Shown: positions 1 through 5,714 of the stretch, piece by piece | Numbering within the stretch: the first letter of the stretch is position 1 | Layout: every line of letters begins with the position of its first letter | Source of the DNA: Methanobacteriota archaeon | GTDB lineage: Archaea > Halobacteriota > Methanocellia > Methanocellales > Methanocellaceae | Direction: 5' to 3' | NCBI GenBank assembly: GCA_023436075.1 | Contig: JAEZKS010000021.1 | Span: 1 to 10,490 of the forward strand | Length of the DNA stretch: 10,490 nt | Translations under genes and position numbers: made by a program | The notes under the pieces: generated by a model | Seen by the model: only the letters and a program-made list of their open reading frames with translations | Database searches by the model: none | What the model was told of the DNA's origin: nothing

Positions 1-1200
1 GGGTCCTGCCGCCGGCTCGAATGTCGGTATCGGTGGGGGGTTGCTCGGAGTCGGGCTGCCGGACACAGACGGAGACAGATCATTCACGACGACCTCAGCG
101 CGGCCTCCTACTCCGTTGAAGATCTCAGTCAAGGCATTCCAGCCGTTATCGACCACATATAAGTTCCCGTTAGTGTCCTGCGCGATACCCTGCGGAAAAC
201 CGAACCCGGACAGGATATTCACCGGAGTCGTACCCTCAAGAGAGTATATATCCACGAAGCCTGTGGAAGTGGTAACGTACACAAGTCCGAAGGAGTCGAC
301 AAAAATCCCCTGAGGCTTATAGTCCATGATCTGTCCCATGAGCGTGCCCGATGGCATGTTGTCGCCGGGTCCGTACACATATACTTCGCCGGATTGAGAC
401 ACAAAGTTCGCAACGGCCACAAAGACATACCCGCTGTTGTTAAACGCGACCGCGATCGGAGCGTAAGGGTCGAAGACAGTAAGCCGCGTAAGCTCCGTGC
501 CGTCAGGTCTCAATATGTGAACAGAAGGCGTTAGTAATTCCGTTACATAGGCGTATCCGCTCTGGTTGACGGCGATGCCTGACGGAGAGTACCCCAAGGT
601 AAGTTGCATTGCCAGCGTGTTGTCGGGCGCATAAACGTCCACGACTCCGGCAGTATTATCGGCGACGTAGACATAGCCGGTATTATTGACCGCGATGCCC
701 TTCGGCCCCTGCAACCCCAAGATCTGGGTCAACAGGGTACCATCAGGGGCGAATACGTACACCAATCCCGCGCCTGAATTGGAATCGGTCAAATATACAT
801 ATCCGCTGTTGTTCACCGCCACGCACTGCGGGTCGTTCAGGCCATAGTACGTATCGTTGACCACGGTCACGGTGATCGTGTACTGGCCGCCCGGGACCGC
901 CGTGCCATTATCGAACGTGCCGTCCCATGAGACCTGGTGTATGCCAGGGCCTTGGTCGCCCTCTAACTTGCTCCAGACCGGGTTTTCGGAGGGGTCCCAG
1001 ACCATAATAGTGGTATTGGCGTTCACGACGTTGCCGAGCGTATAAGTGAGCGTGGTACTGATGCCGGGCGATATGACGCTTTTATCCAGCGAGCAAACGA
1101 CATTTGCCGAACCTGTCGACACCGGCTGTGCTATCATAGCCAGTAATAAAAAGCAGGCGAATGCTGAAATGGTCATTAAAGAAATGCTTTTACCGCTCAA
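1..1200 (-). CDS. Secreted NHL-repeat (beta-propeller) protein, 3' part outside window
   Basis: The reading frame is open for 400 codons from a TTG at 1200 to the left edge, so the C-terminus is missing. Residues 1-32 form a signal peptide: a short basic start, a hydrophobic core LMTISAFACFLLLAMIA, and a likely cut after GSA. Residues about 34-115 resemble a FlgD-type Ig domain, with the typical SWDGTFDNG...VPGGQYTITV strand pair. Then come about six NHL-like blades of some 40 residues, recognisable by repeats such as GIAVNNTGYVYVAD, QGIFVDSFGLVYVTT and QGIAQDTNGNLYVVDN. The visible end is a Pro/Ser-rich linker that probably leads to a wall or membrane anchor outside the window. TTG is preferred over the in-frame ATG at 1176 because GGGGGAG lies 8 bases before it and the ATG has no such site. 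The family mediates surface or protein contacts; the ligand is unknown. Confidence 0.85.
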   Translation of the reverse strand, partial: MSGKSISLMTISAFACFLLLAMIAQPVSTGSANVVCSLDKSVISPGISTTLTYTLGNVVNANTTIMVWDPSENPVWSKLEGDQGPGIHQVSWDGTFDNGTAVPGGQYTITVTVVNDTYYGLNDPQCVAVNNSGYVYLTDSNSGAGLVYVFAPDGTLLTQILGLQGPKGIAVNNTGYVYVADNTAGVVDVYAPDNTLAMQLTLGYSPSGIAVNQSGYAYVTELLTPSVHILRPDGTELTRLTVFDPYAPIAVAFNNSGYVFVAVANFVSQSGEVYVYGPGDNMPSGTLMGQIMDYKPQGIFVDSFGLVYVTTSTGFVDIYSLEGTTPVNILSGFGFPQGIAQDTNGNLYVVDNGWNALTEIFNGVGGRAEVVVNDLSPSVSGSPTPSNPPPIPTFEPAAGP

Positions 1201-1259
1201 ACTATAAGCTCCCCCACCATGATGATCAAATCCTTGTCACATACCGTGCCATCATCCGG

Positions 1260-1333
1260 ACATATACATATCGAAGGAGTAGCTACTGGTAACTGACTAA
1301 CCGTAATGTTGCAACAAATTATAAATAAATAAC
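1260..1333 (-). promoter_or_regulatory. Candidate TATA boxes for the NHL-repeat gene
   Basis: Read on the minus strand, two AT-rich boxes precede the TTG start. One is TTATTTATTTATAAT at about 1318-1332, which would give a leader of about 95 bases. The other is TATGTATATG at about 1261-1270, which would give a leader of about 40 bases. The first is closer to the archaeal consensus. The choice is uncertain. Confidence 0.35.
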
Positions 1334-1334
1334 C

Positions 1335-1360
1335 GTTTGAAAAAGTTTGAAAAAATTGGC
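1335..1360 (-). terminator. Oligo-T terminator of the flavodoxin gene
   Basis: About 40 bases after the flavodoxin stop, the minus strand reads a T6 run (1355-1350) and then a T5 run (1344-1340). Both lie in a tandem 10-base repeat (GTTTGAAAAA on the plus strand, 1335-1344 and 1345-1354). Archaeal termination needs only such T tracts, so this is a good candidate. Confidence 0.55.
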
Positions 1361-1393
1361 GAGAATATTTTCAGCAGGCACCCAGTCATCTGG

Positions 1394-1891
1394 CTATTGT
1401 GTCCTCGCACCCGGGGGCGCACTATCCATCTCCCGCTCTTTGTCCACGACCTCTTTCTCGCCCTTCATGGCCTTGGCTATGTCCTTGCCCAGCCGCTCGC
1501 ACTCCTTCAGGTCCTTCCCCTCCGGCGCCCATTGTACCCGCAGGACCGGGTCCACGACCTTCAGGCCTATCTGGCGCAACCGCTCCGCGATCTGTACGGG
1601 CGCCTCGCCGCTCCAGCCGTAGGAGCCGAAAGCTGCGCCGACCTTCGCATTCAGGCCTTCCTTCTCCAGCCGGTCGATGAAATGCGACATGGCCTCGTGC
1701 ATTTTGTACCAGAAAGTGGACGAGCCCAGCGCGATGGCATCGGCAGCCCGGAGGACGTCCATGTCGACGTCGTAGAAGCTCTCCACTTTGACGTTGACGC
1801 CCCGCGATTCCGCGCCTTCGGCGATGGCGTCGGCCATCTTCTTCGTGTTGCCAGACGTACTCAGGTAGACGATGACCAGTTTCTTCTTCAT
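1394..1891 (-). CDS. Stand-alone flavodoxin (FprA C-terminal-domain type)
   Basis: A 165-residue flavodoxin, an FMN-carrying electron carrier in the cytoplasm. It opens with beta-strand LVIVYLS, then the FMN phosphate loop STSGNTKKMADAIAEG. A middle SSTFWYKMHEAMSHFIDRL segment and the later AAFGSYGWSGEAP loop follow. That last motif is typical of the flavodoxin domain of methanogen F420H2 oxidases (FprA) and their free-standing relatives, but no metallo-beta-lactamase diiron domain is attached here. The tail after AKAMKGEKEV is highly charged and ends SAPPGARTQ. A GTG three codons upstream at 1900 could extend the frame, but GTGAT there matches the ribosome-binding site for ATG 1891, so ATG is the likelier start. 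It stands alone, divergent from the pyrophosphohydrolase gene. Its redox partner cannot be read from the context. Confidence 0.85.
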   Translation of the reverse strand: MKKKLVIVYLSTSGNTKKMADAIAEGAESRGVNVKVESFYDVDMDVLRAADAIALGSSTFWYKMHEAMSHFIDRLEKEGLNAKVGAAFGSYGWSGEAPVQIAERLRQIGLKVVDPVLRVQWAPEGKDLKECERLGKDIAKAMKGEKEVVDKEREMDSAPPGARTQ

Positions 1892-1894
1892 GAA

Positions 1895-1900
1895 AATCAC
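1895..1900 (-). promoter_or_regulatory. Ribosome-binding site deciding the flavodoxin start
   Basis: The minus strand reads GTGAT then TTTC then ATG. GTGAT is complementary to the archaeal 16S 3' end (AUCACCUCC). The apparent upstream GTG start codon is therefore better read as part of the ribosome-binding site. Confidence 0.5.
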
Positions 1901-1915
1901 TATTAATATTATTCA

Positions 1916-1932
1916 ATCGCTATATATTAAAT
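1916..1932 (-). promoter_or_regulatory. TATA box of the flavodoxin gene
   Basis: The minus strand reads ATTTAATATATAGCG about 30-40 bases before the ATG at 1891. A start site about 25 bases downstream would give a leader of 10-15 bases, just long enough to contain the GTGAT site. Confidence 0.5.
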
Positions 1933-1951
1933 CCTGCTTCGCCCGTGAAAA

Positions 1952-1965
1952 ATTCATATAAAAAG
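1952..1965 (+). promoter_or_regulatory. TATA box of the MazG-like gene; leaderless transcript likely
   Basis: ATTCATATAAAAAG is centred about 25 bases before the GTG at 1982. Transcription would therefore begin at or within a base or two of the start codon. No GGAGGTG-like site precedes the GTG, which agrees with a leaderless mRNA. Confidence 0.55.
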
Positions 1966-1981
1966 CCGCCGATCAAGTATT

Positions 1982-2275
1982 GTGAGCAAGCTGGTCAGGG
2001 ACAGGATACCGGAGATCATGCGCCGTGAGGGCAAGTCGCCGCAAGTCGAAGAGCTGAAAGGAGCGCAGTTCAGGGCTGCGCTGAAGGATAAGCTCGTCGA
2101 AGAAGCGCTGGAGCTTCACGTATCCGATGACATCAGGGAAGAGCTGGCCGATGTCCTGGAGGTCGCGGATGCGATCATCGACGCATACGGCATCGACAAG
2201 GCCGAACTCCGAGCCATCCGGGATAAAAAACGCGAAGAGCGCGGCGGGTTCGATAAGGGGTACTTTTTGAAATAG
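1982..2275 (+). CDS. MazG-like / phosphoribosyl-ATP pyrophosphohydrolase-like protein
   Basis: A 97-residue all-alpha protein. It begins with KLVRDRIPEIM, the hallmark of the small phosphoribosyl-ATP pyrophosphohydrolase-like family (all-alpha NTP pyrophosphatases). The metal-binding pattern ExxE...ExxD is visible: E40-E41-x-x-E44 (EEALE) and E54-x-x-D57 (EELAD), followed by VLEVADAIIDAYG. The C-terminal part has basic stretches RDKKREERGGF and KGYF. Relatives hydrolyse nucleoside triphosphates to monophosphates and pyrophosphate, often for house-cleaning; the substrate here is unknown. It is unlikely to be the histidine enzyme HisE itself, because no his genes are nearby and the KLVRD start marks the separate subfamily. 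The start is GTG and seems leaderless. The gene is monocistronic, divergent from the flavodoxin. Confidence 0.85.
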   Translation: MSKLVRDRIPEIMRREGKSPQVEELKGAQFRAALKDKLVEEALELHVSDDIREELADVLEVADAIIDAYGIDKAELRAIRDKKREERGGFDKGYFLK

Positions 2276-2300
2276 CCCGTCGGCCTGAACGAGACACTCC

Positions 2301-2320
2301 TACGGCATGTTTTAGCCGTA
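2301..2320 (+). terminator. Hairpin after the MazG-like gene
   Basis: TACGGC (2301-2306) and GCCGTA (2315-2320) form a perfect 6-bp stem around the loop ATGTTTTA, starting 26 bases after the stop codon. There is no long T run behind it, so it may be a processed 3' end and not a strict terminator. Confidence 0.35.
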
Positions 2321-2355
2321 TCTCTCGACTTCGAACGCCTGTAACCGTTTAGGCC

Positions 2356-2384
2356 ACAGAGATCGCAGAGGAGGCGCAGAGTAC
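2356..2384 (+). repeat. Interspersed 'cagagatcgcagag' repeat, copy 1
   Basis: A 29-base unit rich in the heptamer CGCAGAG. It matches the copy at 2464-2492 in 27 of 29 positions. Similar degenerate CACAGAG/GCAGAG intergenic repeats occur in several environmental bacteria and archaea. When translated in reverse they give spurious LC(V/D)LC peptides, as seen here. Confidence 0.65.
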
Positions 2385-2463
2385 TCGGTTGATGATAAAT
2401 GGGTTTTTCGAGTGCGGGACATGAAAATCGGCCCTGTTTCGGCATGCGTAGTACTAAATGCTC

Positions 2464-2492
2464 GCAGAGATCGCAGAGAAGGCGCAGAGTAC
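2464..2492 (+). repeat. Interspersed 'cagagatcgcagag' repeat, copy 2
   Basis: The second copy, offset 108 bases from the first. Around it CGCAGAG occurs four times (from 2463 to about 2499) at intervals of 9, 11 and 9 bases, close to one helical turn each. Confidence 0.65.
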
Positions 2493-2550
2493 GCAGAGAC
2501 GAATGATTTTCATGGAACGCAGTTTCTGTTCAAAGGCAAGCGTAAATCTA

Positions 2551-2606
2551 AAAGTTGCTGCGATCGCTGCGTAGCGAAGCCTGCGATCGCTGCGGCCTAA
2601 AAACTT
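2551..2606. repeat. Paired GCGATCGC element with complementary ends
   Basis: The 14-mer CTGCGATCGCTGCG occurs twice (2558-2571 and 2581-2594), 23 bases apart. Each copy holds the 8-base palindrome GCGATCGC, so the copies can pair with each other as well as with themselves. AAGTT (2552-2556) and AACTT (2602-2606) can close the structure. Its function is unknown. Confidence 0.5.
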
Positions 2607-2793
2607 CGCCCTGCTACCGCGACGCAATGACAAAACAACAACTTCCAACAAAAGGCCCTGCGGCCCGGTCACGCGCGCGAGCGCGACGGCGAAGAAATGC
2701 CGCTTATTTAACTAGGGCGAGGCACACGACGATTTCTCCGACCCATTTTCGTCATGTTGTCACTGCCCGGTTCTGCACAGGGCTGCCCGAACC

Positions 2794-2810
2794 ATAAGAT
2801 TTTAAATACC
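2794..2810 (+). promoter_or_regulatory. Promoter (BRE/TATA) of the por operon
   Basis: ATAAGATTTTAAATACC is a good archaeal BRE plus TATA pair. A start about 25 bases further (near 2830) gives a leader of about 20-25 bases that carries AGGTG. A second AT box, CTATATAATA (2831-2840), is too close to the start codon to be the main promoter. Confidence 0.6.
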
Positions 2811-2829
2811 TGCAGTCAATAGTATGCAG
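2810..2829. promoter_or_regulatory. Possible operator between por TATA box and start site
   Basis: CTGCA (2810-2814) and TGCAG (2825-2829) form an inverted repeat with a 10-base spacer directly downstream of the TATA box, where a repressor could block transcription. The arms are only 5 bases, so chance is possible. Confidence 0.25.
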
Positions 2830-2853
2830 CCTATATAATACAGGTGTTGCTTG

Positions 2854-3714
2854 ATGCTGGACGATATCCCTCAGGAAGAATTTCTCTACAAGGGCAATAC
2901 GGCCTGTGCCGGGTGCTCGGCGATGCTGGCGCTCCGGTACATACTGAAGGCCGCGGGTAAAAACACGATCATCGTGAACCCGGCCTGCTGCTCTACGGTG
3001 TGCCAGGGCTCCTTTCCGCGGACTGCCTATGGCGTGCCCGTGCTCAACGTCGCCTTCGCCGCGGCCGCAGCCGCAGCCGACGGCATGGCTTCGGCGGCAC
3101 GGAACCGTGGCAAGAACATCATAGTCTTCGCCGGCGATGGCGGCACAGTGGACATAGGAATCCAGGCGCTGTCCGGCGCCATCGAGCGGAACGCCAACAT
3201 CCTCTACGTCTGCTATGACAACGAGGCATACGGGAACACGGGCATGCAGAAGAGCGGTTCGACGCCCTACGGAGCGATTACCACCACGACGCCCACTGGC
3301 AGGAAGGACTCGAAGAAGGATATCGATTTCATCGTCATGGCACACCGGCCGGCCTTCATGGCTACGGCCAGCGCATCCTACCCGCGAGACCTGATGAAGA
3401 AGGTCGAAAAGGCGTTGTCCGTCGAGGGCACCAAGTTCATACACGTGCATGCCCCATGTCCGACTGGCTGGCGGTACTCTACGGAGAAGTCAGTCGAGAT
3501 CGGCAAGCTCGCCGTCAAGTCGGCCATGTGGTTCCTCTATGAGTACCAGGATGGGAAGGTCACGCTGAGCGCCCCGACGTCTGCCGCATTGAAGAAGCCG
3601 ACACCTGTTGCAGAGTACGTGAAGATGCAGGGCCGGTTCAAGGGAGTGGATGTAGCTGCGCTACAAAGCGAGGTAGAATCGGGCGTTGCCCGCCTCAAGG
3701 GGCTGGTCGCATGA
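2854..3714 (+). CDS. porB: Pyruvate:ferredoxin oxidoreductase (pyruvate synthase) beta subunit
   Basis: The thiamine-diphosphate and proximal [4Fe-4S] subunit of a cytoplasmic 2-oxoacid:ferredoxin oxidoreductase. In methanogens it mainly makes pyruvate from acetyl-CoA, CO2 and reduced ferredoxin. Length is 286 residues, matching archaeal PorB. CAGC (C18, C21), NPACCS (C45/C46) and PCPTGW (C202) supply the cluster ligands. GDGGTVDIGIQALSGA (94-109) through CYDNEAYGN (120-128) is the ThDP/metal motif. GNTGMQKSGSTPYGA with TTTPTGR is typical of PorB, less so of Vor or Kor. ATG 2854 is chosen over the adjoining TTG 2851 because AGGTG (2842-2846) sits 7 bases before it. It is the first gene of a four-gene operon and its stop overlaps the next start (ATGA). 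Ketoisovalerate cannot be fully ruled out as substrate. Confidence 0.9.
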   Translation: MLDDIPQEEFLYKGNTACAGCSAMLALRYILKAAGKNTIIVNPACCSTVCQGSFPRTAYGVPVLNVAFAAAAAAADGMASAARNRGKNIIVFAGDGGTVDIGIQALSGAIERNANILYVCYDNEAYGNTGMQKSGSTPYGAITTTTPTGRKDSKKDIDFIVMAHRPAFMATASASYPRDLMKKVEKALSVEGTKFIHVHAPCPTGWRYSTEKSVEIGKLAVKSAMWFLYEYQDGKVTLSAPTSAALKKPTPVAEYVKMQGRFKGVDVAALQSEVESGVARLKGLVA

Positions 3715-4808
3715 AGAAGATGTCGACAGGCAACCAGTCGGTCGCTTACGCGGTCAAGGAATGCGACGTCGAGCTGGTCGCCGCATACCCGATCACGCCG
3801 CAGACCGAGGTGGTCGAGACCATCGCGTCTCTCGTGGAAACGAAGAAGATGAACGCGTCCTACATCAGGGTGGAGAGCGAGCACTCGGCACTGGCAGCGT
3901 GCATTGGCGCCTCAGCCACCGGAGCCAGAGCGTTCACCGCCACGTCCAGTCACGGGCTGCTCTATATGCATGAGATGATCCACTGGGCTGCGGGAGCCAG
4001 ACTGCCCATCGTAATGGCCAACATCAACCGGGCCGTAGGCCCGGCATGGAACATCTGGGCAGAGCATACTGACTCATTGTCACAGCGAGACACGGGCTGG
4101 ATACAGTTCTACGCGTCCACAGTACAGGAGGTCTACGACACGACTATCATGGCCTACAAGCTGGCGGAGTCGGTGTACCTGCCAGTCATGGTCAACCTGG
4201 ACGGGTTCATCCTCAGTCATGCGATCCAGTCGCTGGACATCACCGACACGGGAGACTTCCTGCCGGAAATCGACCTGCCTCACAGGATAGACACGGAGAA
4301 CCCGATGTCGTACGGCAACCTGGTCGGCCCGGCGGACTATTACAAGTTCAGGCGCATGATCAAGGAAGACATGGACACGGCGGGCGAGCTGGCCAGGGTC
4401 ATCGAGCAGGAGTTCGCAGAGCGGTTCGGACGCCGGTATTCGAGCGTCGCAGAGTACCGCACGGATGATGCGGACATCGTAGTCGTCAGCATGGGCACTA
4501 TGGCCCGCGAGGCCGAGATGGCTGTCGACCTCCTCAGGGGCGAAGGGATCAAGGCCGGCGCGATCCGCGTCCGGCAGTTCCGCCCGTTCCCGAAGCTGAA
4601 CCTGGACGGAAAGCGGGTCGTTGTCATCGACAGGGACTATTCGCCCGGCGCCGGAGGTATTCTGGCACAGGAGATCCGGTTCCGCCACGATGTGCCGGTG
4701 TTCAACGTAATCGCCGGTCTCGGCGGGCAGGACGTTACTTACAAGGACATTGCCTCCTTCATCCGCAAGGCAAAGCCTGAAGGCGAAATCTGGATGGGGG
4801 TGGAATGA
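3711..4808 (+). CDS. porA: Pyruvate:ferredoxin oxidoreductase alpha subunit
   Basis: 365 residues, the usual PorA length. It carries the pyrimidine-binding half of the ThDP site: AAYPITPQT (24-32), VESEHSA (54-60) and FTATSSHGLLYMHEM (about 75-89). WIQFYASTVQEVYDT and VNLDGFILSH complete the conserved core. The C-terminal part, from VVVSMGTMAREAE, is the CoA-binding/transketolase-C-like domain ending in VIDRDYSPGAGG and GGQDVT. CDVELVAAYPITP separates it from Vor and Kor alpha chains, which read more like AGCRFYAGYPITP. The start ATG 3711 overlaps the porB stop in ATGA, implying coupled translation; ATG 3720 is an alternative. It works only as a complex with the three neighbours. Confidence 0.9.
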   Translation: MKKMSTGNQSVAYAVKECDVELVAAYPITPQTEVVETIASLVETKKMNASYIRVESEHSALAACIGASATGARAFTATSSHGLLYMHEMIHWAAGARLPIVMANINRAVGPAWNIWAEHTDSLSQRDTGWIQFYASTVQEVYDTTIMAYKLAESVYLPVMVNLDGFILSHAIQSLDITDTGDFLPEIDLPHRIDTENPMSYGNLVGPADYYKFRRMIKEDMDTAGELARVIEQEFAERFGRRYSSVAEYRTDDADIVVVSMGTMAREAEMAVDLLRGEGIKAGAIRVRQFRPFPKLNLDGKRVVVIDRDYSPGAGGILAQEIRFRHDVPVFNVIAGLGGQDVTYKDIASFIRKAKPEGEIWMGVE

Positions 4809-5344
4809 TAATCGAGATACGGTGGCACTCCCGCGGCGGCCAGGGCGGCGTGACCGCGTCCAAGCTGCTCGCACAAGCGGCATTCCTCGAAGGCCGGCAC
4901 AGCACGGCGTTCCCGCTCTACGGTGCCGAGCGCCGCGGCGCGCCGATCACGTCATTCACGCGCATCTCAGAAAATGACATCAAAGTGTCAAGCCAGGTCT
5001 ACAATCCCGACATCGTAGTCGTGCTCGACGACACCATCCTCGATCTTGTCAACGTGGCCGAGGGACTGAAGCCCGGCGGATTGCTGGTAGTGAACACGAG
5101 TCACTGCGACAGGCTGCCGAAGGGCGACTTCAGAGTTGCCACGGTCAACGTGACCGACATCGCGCTGAGTCTGGGCCTGACACTCTCGGGCGCACCCATC
5201 CTGAACACGCCCGTACTCGGCGCCCTGGCGAAGCTCGACATCGTCAGTCTCGACTCTGCGCTGGCGGCGATCAAGGATACGTTCAGCGACGTGAAGAACG
5301 TGAACGCGGCGAAGGAAGCCTATGAGAAGGTGGTCATGTGTTGA
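4805..5344 (+). CDS. porC: Pyruvate:ferredoxin oxidoreductase gamma subunit
   Basis: 179 residues, matching archaeal Por gamma. RGGQGGVTASKLLAQAA (10-26) and FPLYGAERRGAPITSFTRIS are the diagnostic motifs of the catalytic gamma domain of 2-oxoacid oxidoreductases, which helps bind CoA and holds the complex together. PDIVVVLDDTILD and GLLVVNTS continue the Rossmann-like fold. The start ATG overlaps the porA stop in ATGA, preceded by GGGGGTGGA. The last codons overlap porD by 7 bases. The gamma chain is called porG in some archaea. Confidence 0.9.
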   Translation: MIIEIRWHSRGGQGGVTASKLLAQAAFLEGRHSTAFPLYGAERRGAPITSFTRISENDIKVSSQVYNPDIVVVLDDTILDLVNVAEGLKPGGLLVVNTSHCDRLPKGDFRVATVNVTDIALSLGLTLSGAPILNTPVLGALAKLDIVSLDSALAAIKDTFSDVKNVNAAKEAYEKVVMC

Positions 5345-5625
5345 AGGCAAAAACAGTCCAGAAAAGCAAGAAAGCCCCGGAACGGAGCCTGCCCGTGACG
5401 CCGGCATCGAAACCGCAGCATGGCGCGGCCGGCAAGACCGGATCGTGGCGGACCTTTAAGCCGGAAATCGACAGGGCGACCTGCAAGAAGTGTGGTAACT
5501 GCATCCTCTATTGTCCCGATGCCTGCATCGACAAGGATCTGAACGTTGACTACGACTATTGCAAGGGCTGTGGCATCTGCGCTAACGAGTGCCCCTCGAA
5601 GTCGATCAAGATGGTGCGCGAGTAA
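5338..5625 (+). CDS. porD: Pyruvate:ferredoxin oxidoreductase delta subunit (2x[4Fe-4S] ferredoxin)
   Basis: 95 residues. The C-terminal half has two classical CxxCxxCxxxCP sites, C49/C52/C55/C59 and C75/C78/C81/C85, which pass electrons between the beta-chain cluster and external ferredoxin. SWRTFKPEIDR before the first site is typical of Por/Vor delta chains. The first 35 residues are a Lys/Pro/Ala-rich, probably disordered extension, making this chain longer than the roughly 80-residue norm as I recall it. GTG 5338 is chosen because AAGGTGG lies 5 bases upstream; TTG 5341 is the next codon. It overlaps the porC stop and ends the operon, directly before a long stem-loop. Confidence 0.9.
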   Translation: MLKAKTVQKSKKAPERSLPVTPASKPQHGAAGKTGSWRTFKPEIDRATCKKCGNCILYCPDACIDKDLNVDYDYCKGCGICANECPSKSIKMVRE

Positions 5626-5714
5626 CACTACGAGCACAACGGATACCATGAGCCATTCATGGTAGTCTAACAAGGACTACATGGCATCCGTTGTGCCCAG
5701 TGCCCCTTGTGCTC
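5626..5714. terminator. Long stem-loop between convergent por operon and exported-protein gene
   Basis: GCACAACGGAT (5634-5644) pairs perfectly with ATCCGTTGTGC (5686-5696), extended outward by CACT/AGTG (5626-5629, 5699-5702). Inside, either two hairpins form (ACCATGA/TCATGGT at 5645-5663 and GTAGTC/GACTAC at 5662-5680), or GCCAT pairs with ATGGC (5652-5656, 5681-5685). A second TTGTGCTC at 5707-5714 can compete for GAGCACAA (5632-5639). It starts right after the porD stop and reaches the stop of the minus-strand gene. A shared bidirectional 3' end is likely, although no T tract follows. Confidence 0.5.

Larger units (their letters stand above)
2276..2853. other. Gene-free, repeat-bearing intergenic region
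   Basis: No frame here has a convincing start, ribosome-binding site or recognisable protein. It holds a small hairpin after the preceding gene (2301-2320), two copies of a 29-base repeat (2356-2384, 2464-2492), a paired GCGATCGC element (2551-2606), a CG-alternating stretch near 2670-2690 (CACGCGCGCGAGCGCG), and the por promoter at its right end. Short frames across it are products of the repeats. Confidence 0.7.

Noticed and set aside
2356..2492. CRISPR array from the 29-base repeats
   Set aside because: There are only two copies, a 79-base gap and internal heptamer repetition. No cas genes or further units are present.
2116..2672. Minus-strand frames giving peptides with LCDLCGL and LCVLCAFSAISAS
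   Set aside because: They arise from the CAGAG repeats read in reverse. They have no start signals and no family resemblance.
2854..5625. 2-ketoisovalerate (Vor), 2-oxoglutarate (Kor) or indolepyruvate (Ior) oxidoreductase
   Set aside because: Subunit sizes (286/365/179/95) and the PorA CDVELVAAYPITPQT and PorB SGSTPYGA motifs fit Por best. Vor and Kor alpha motifs differ and Ior has only two subunits.
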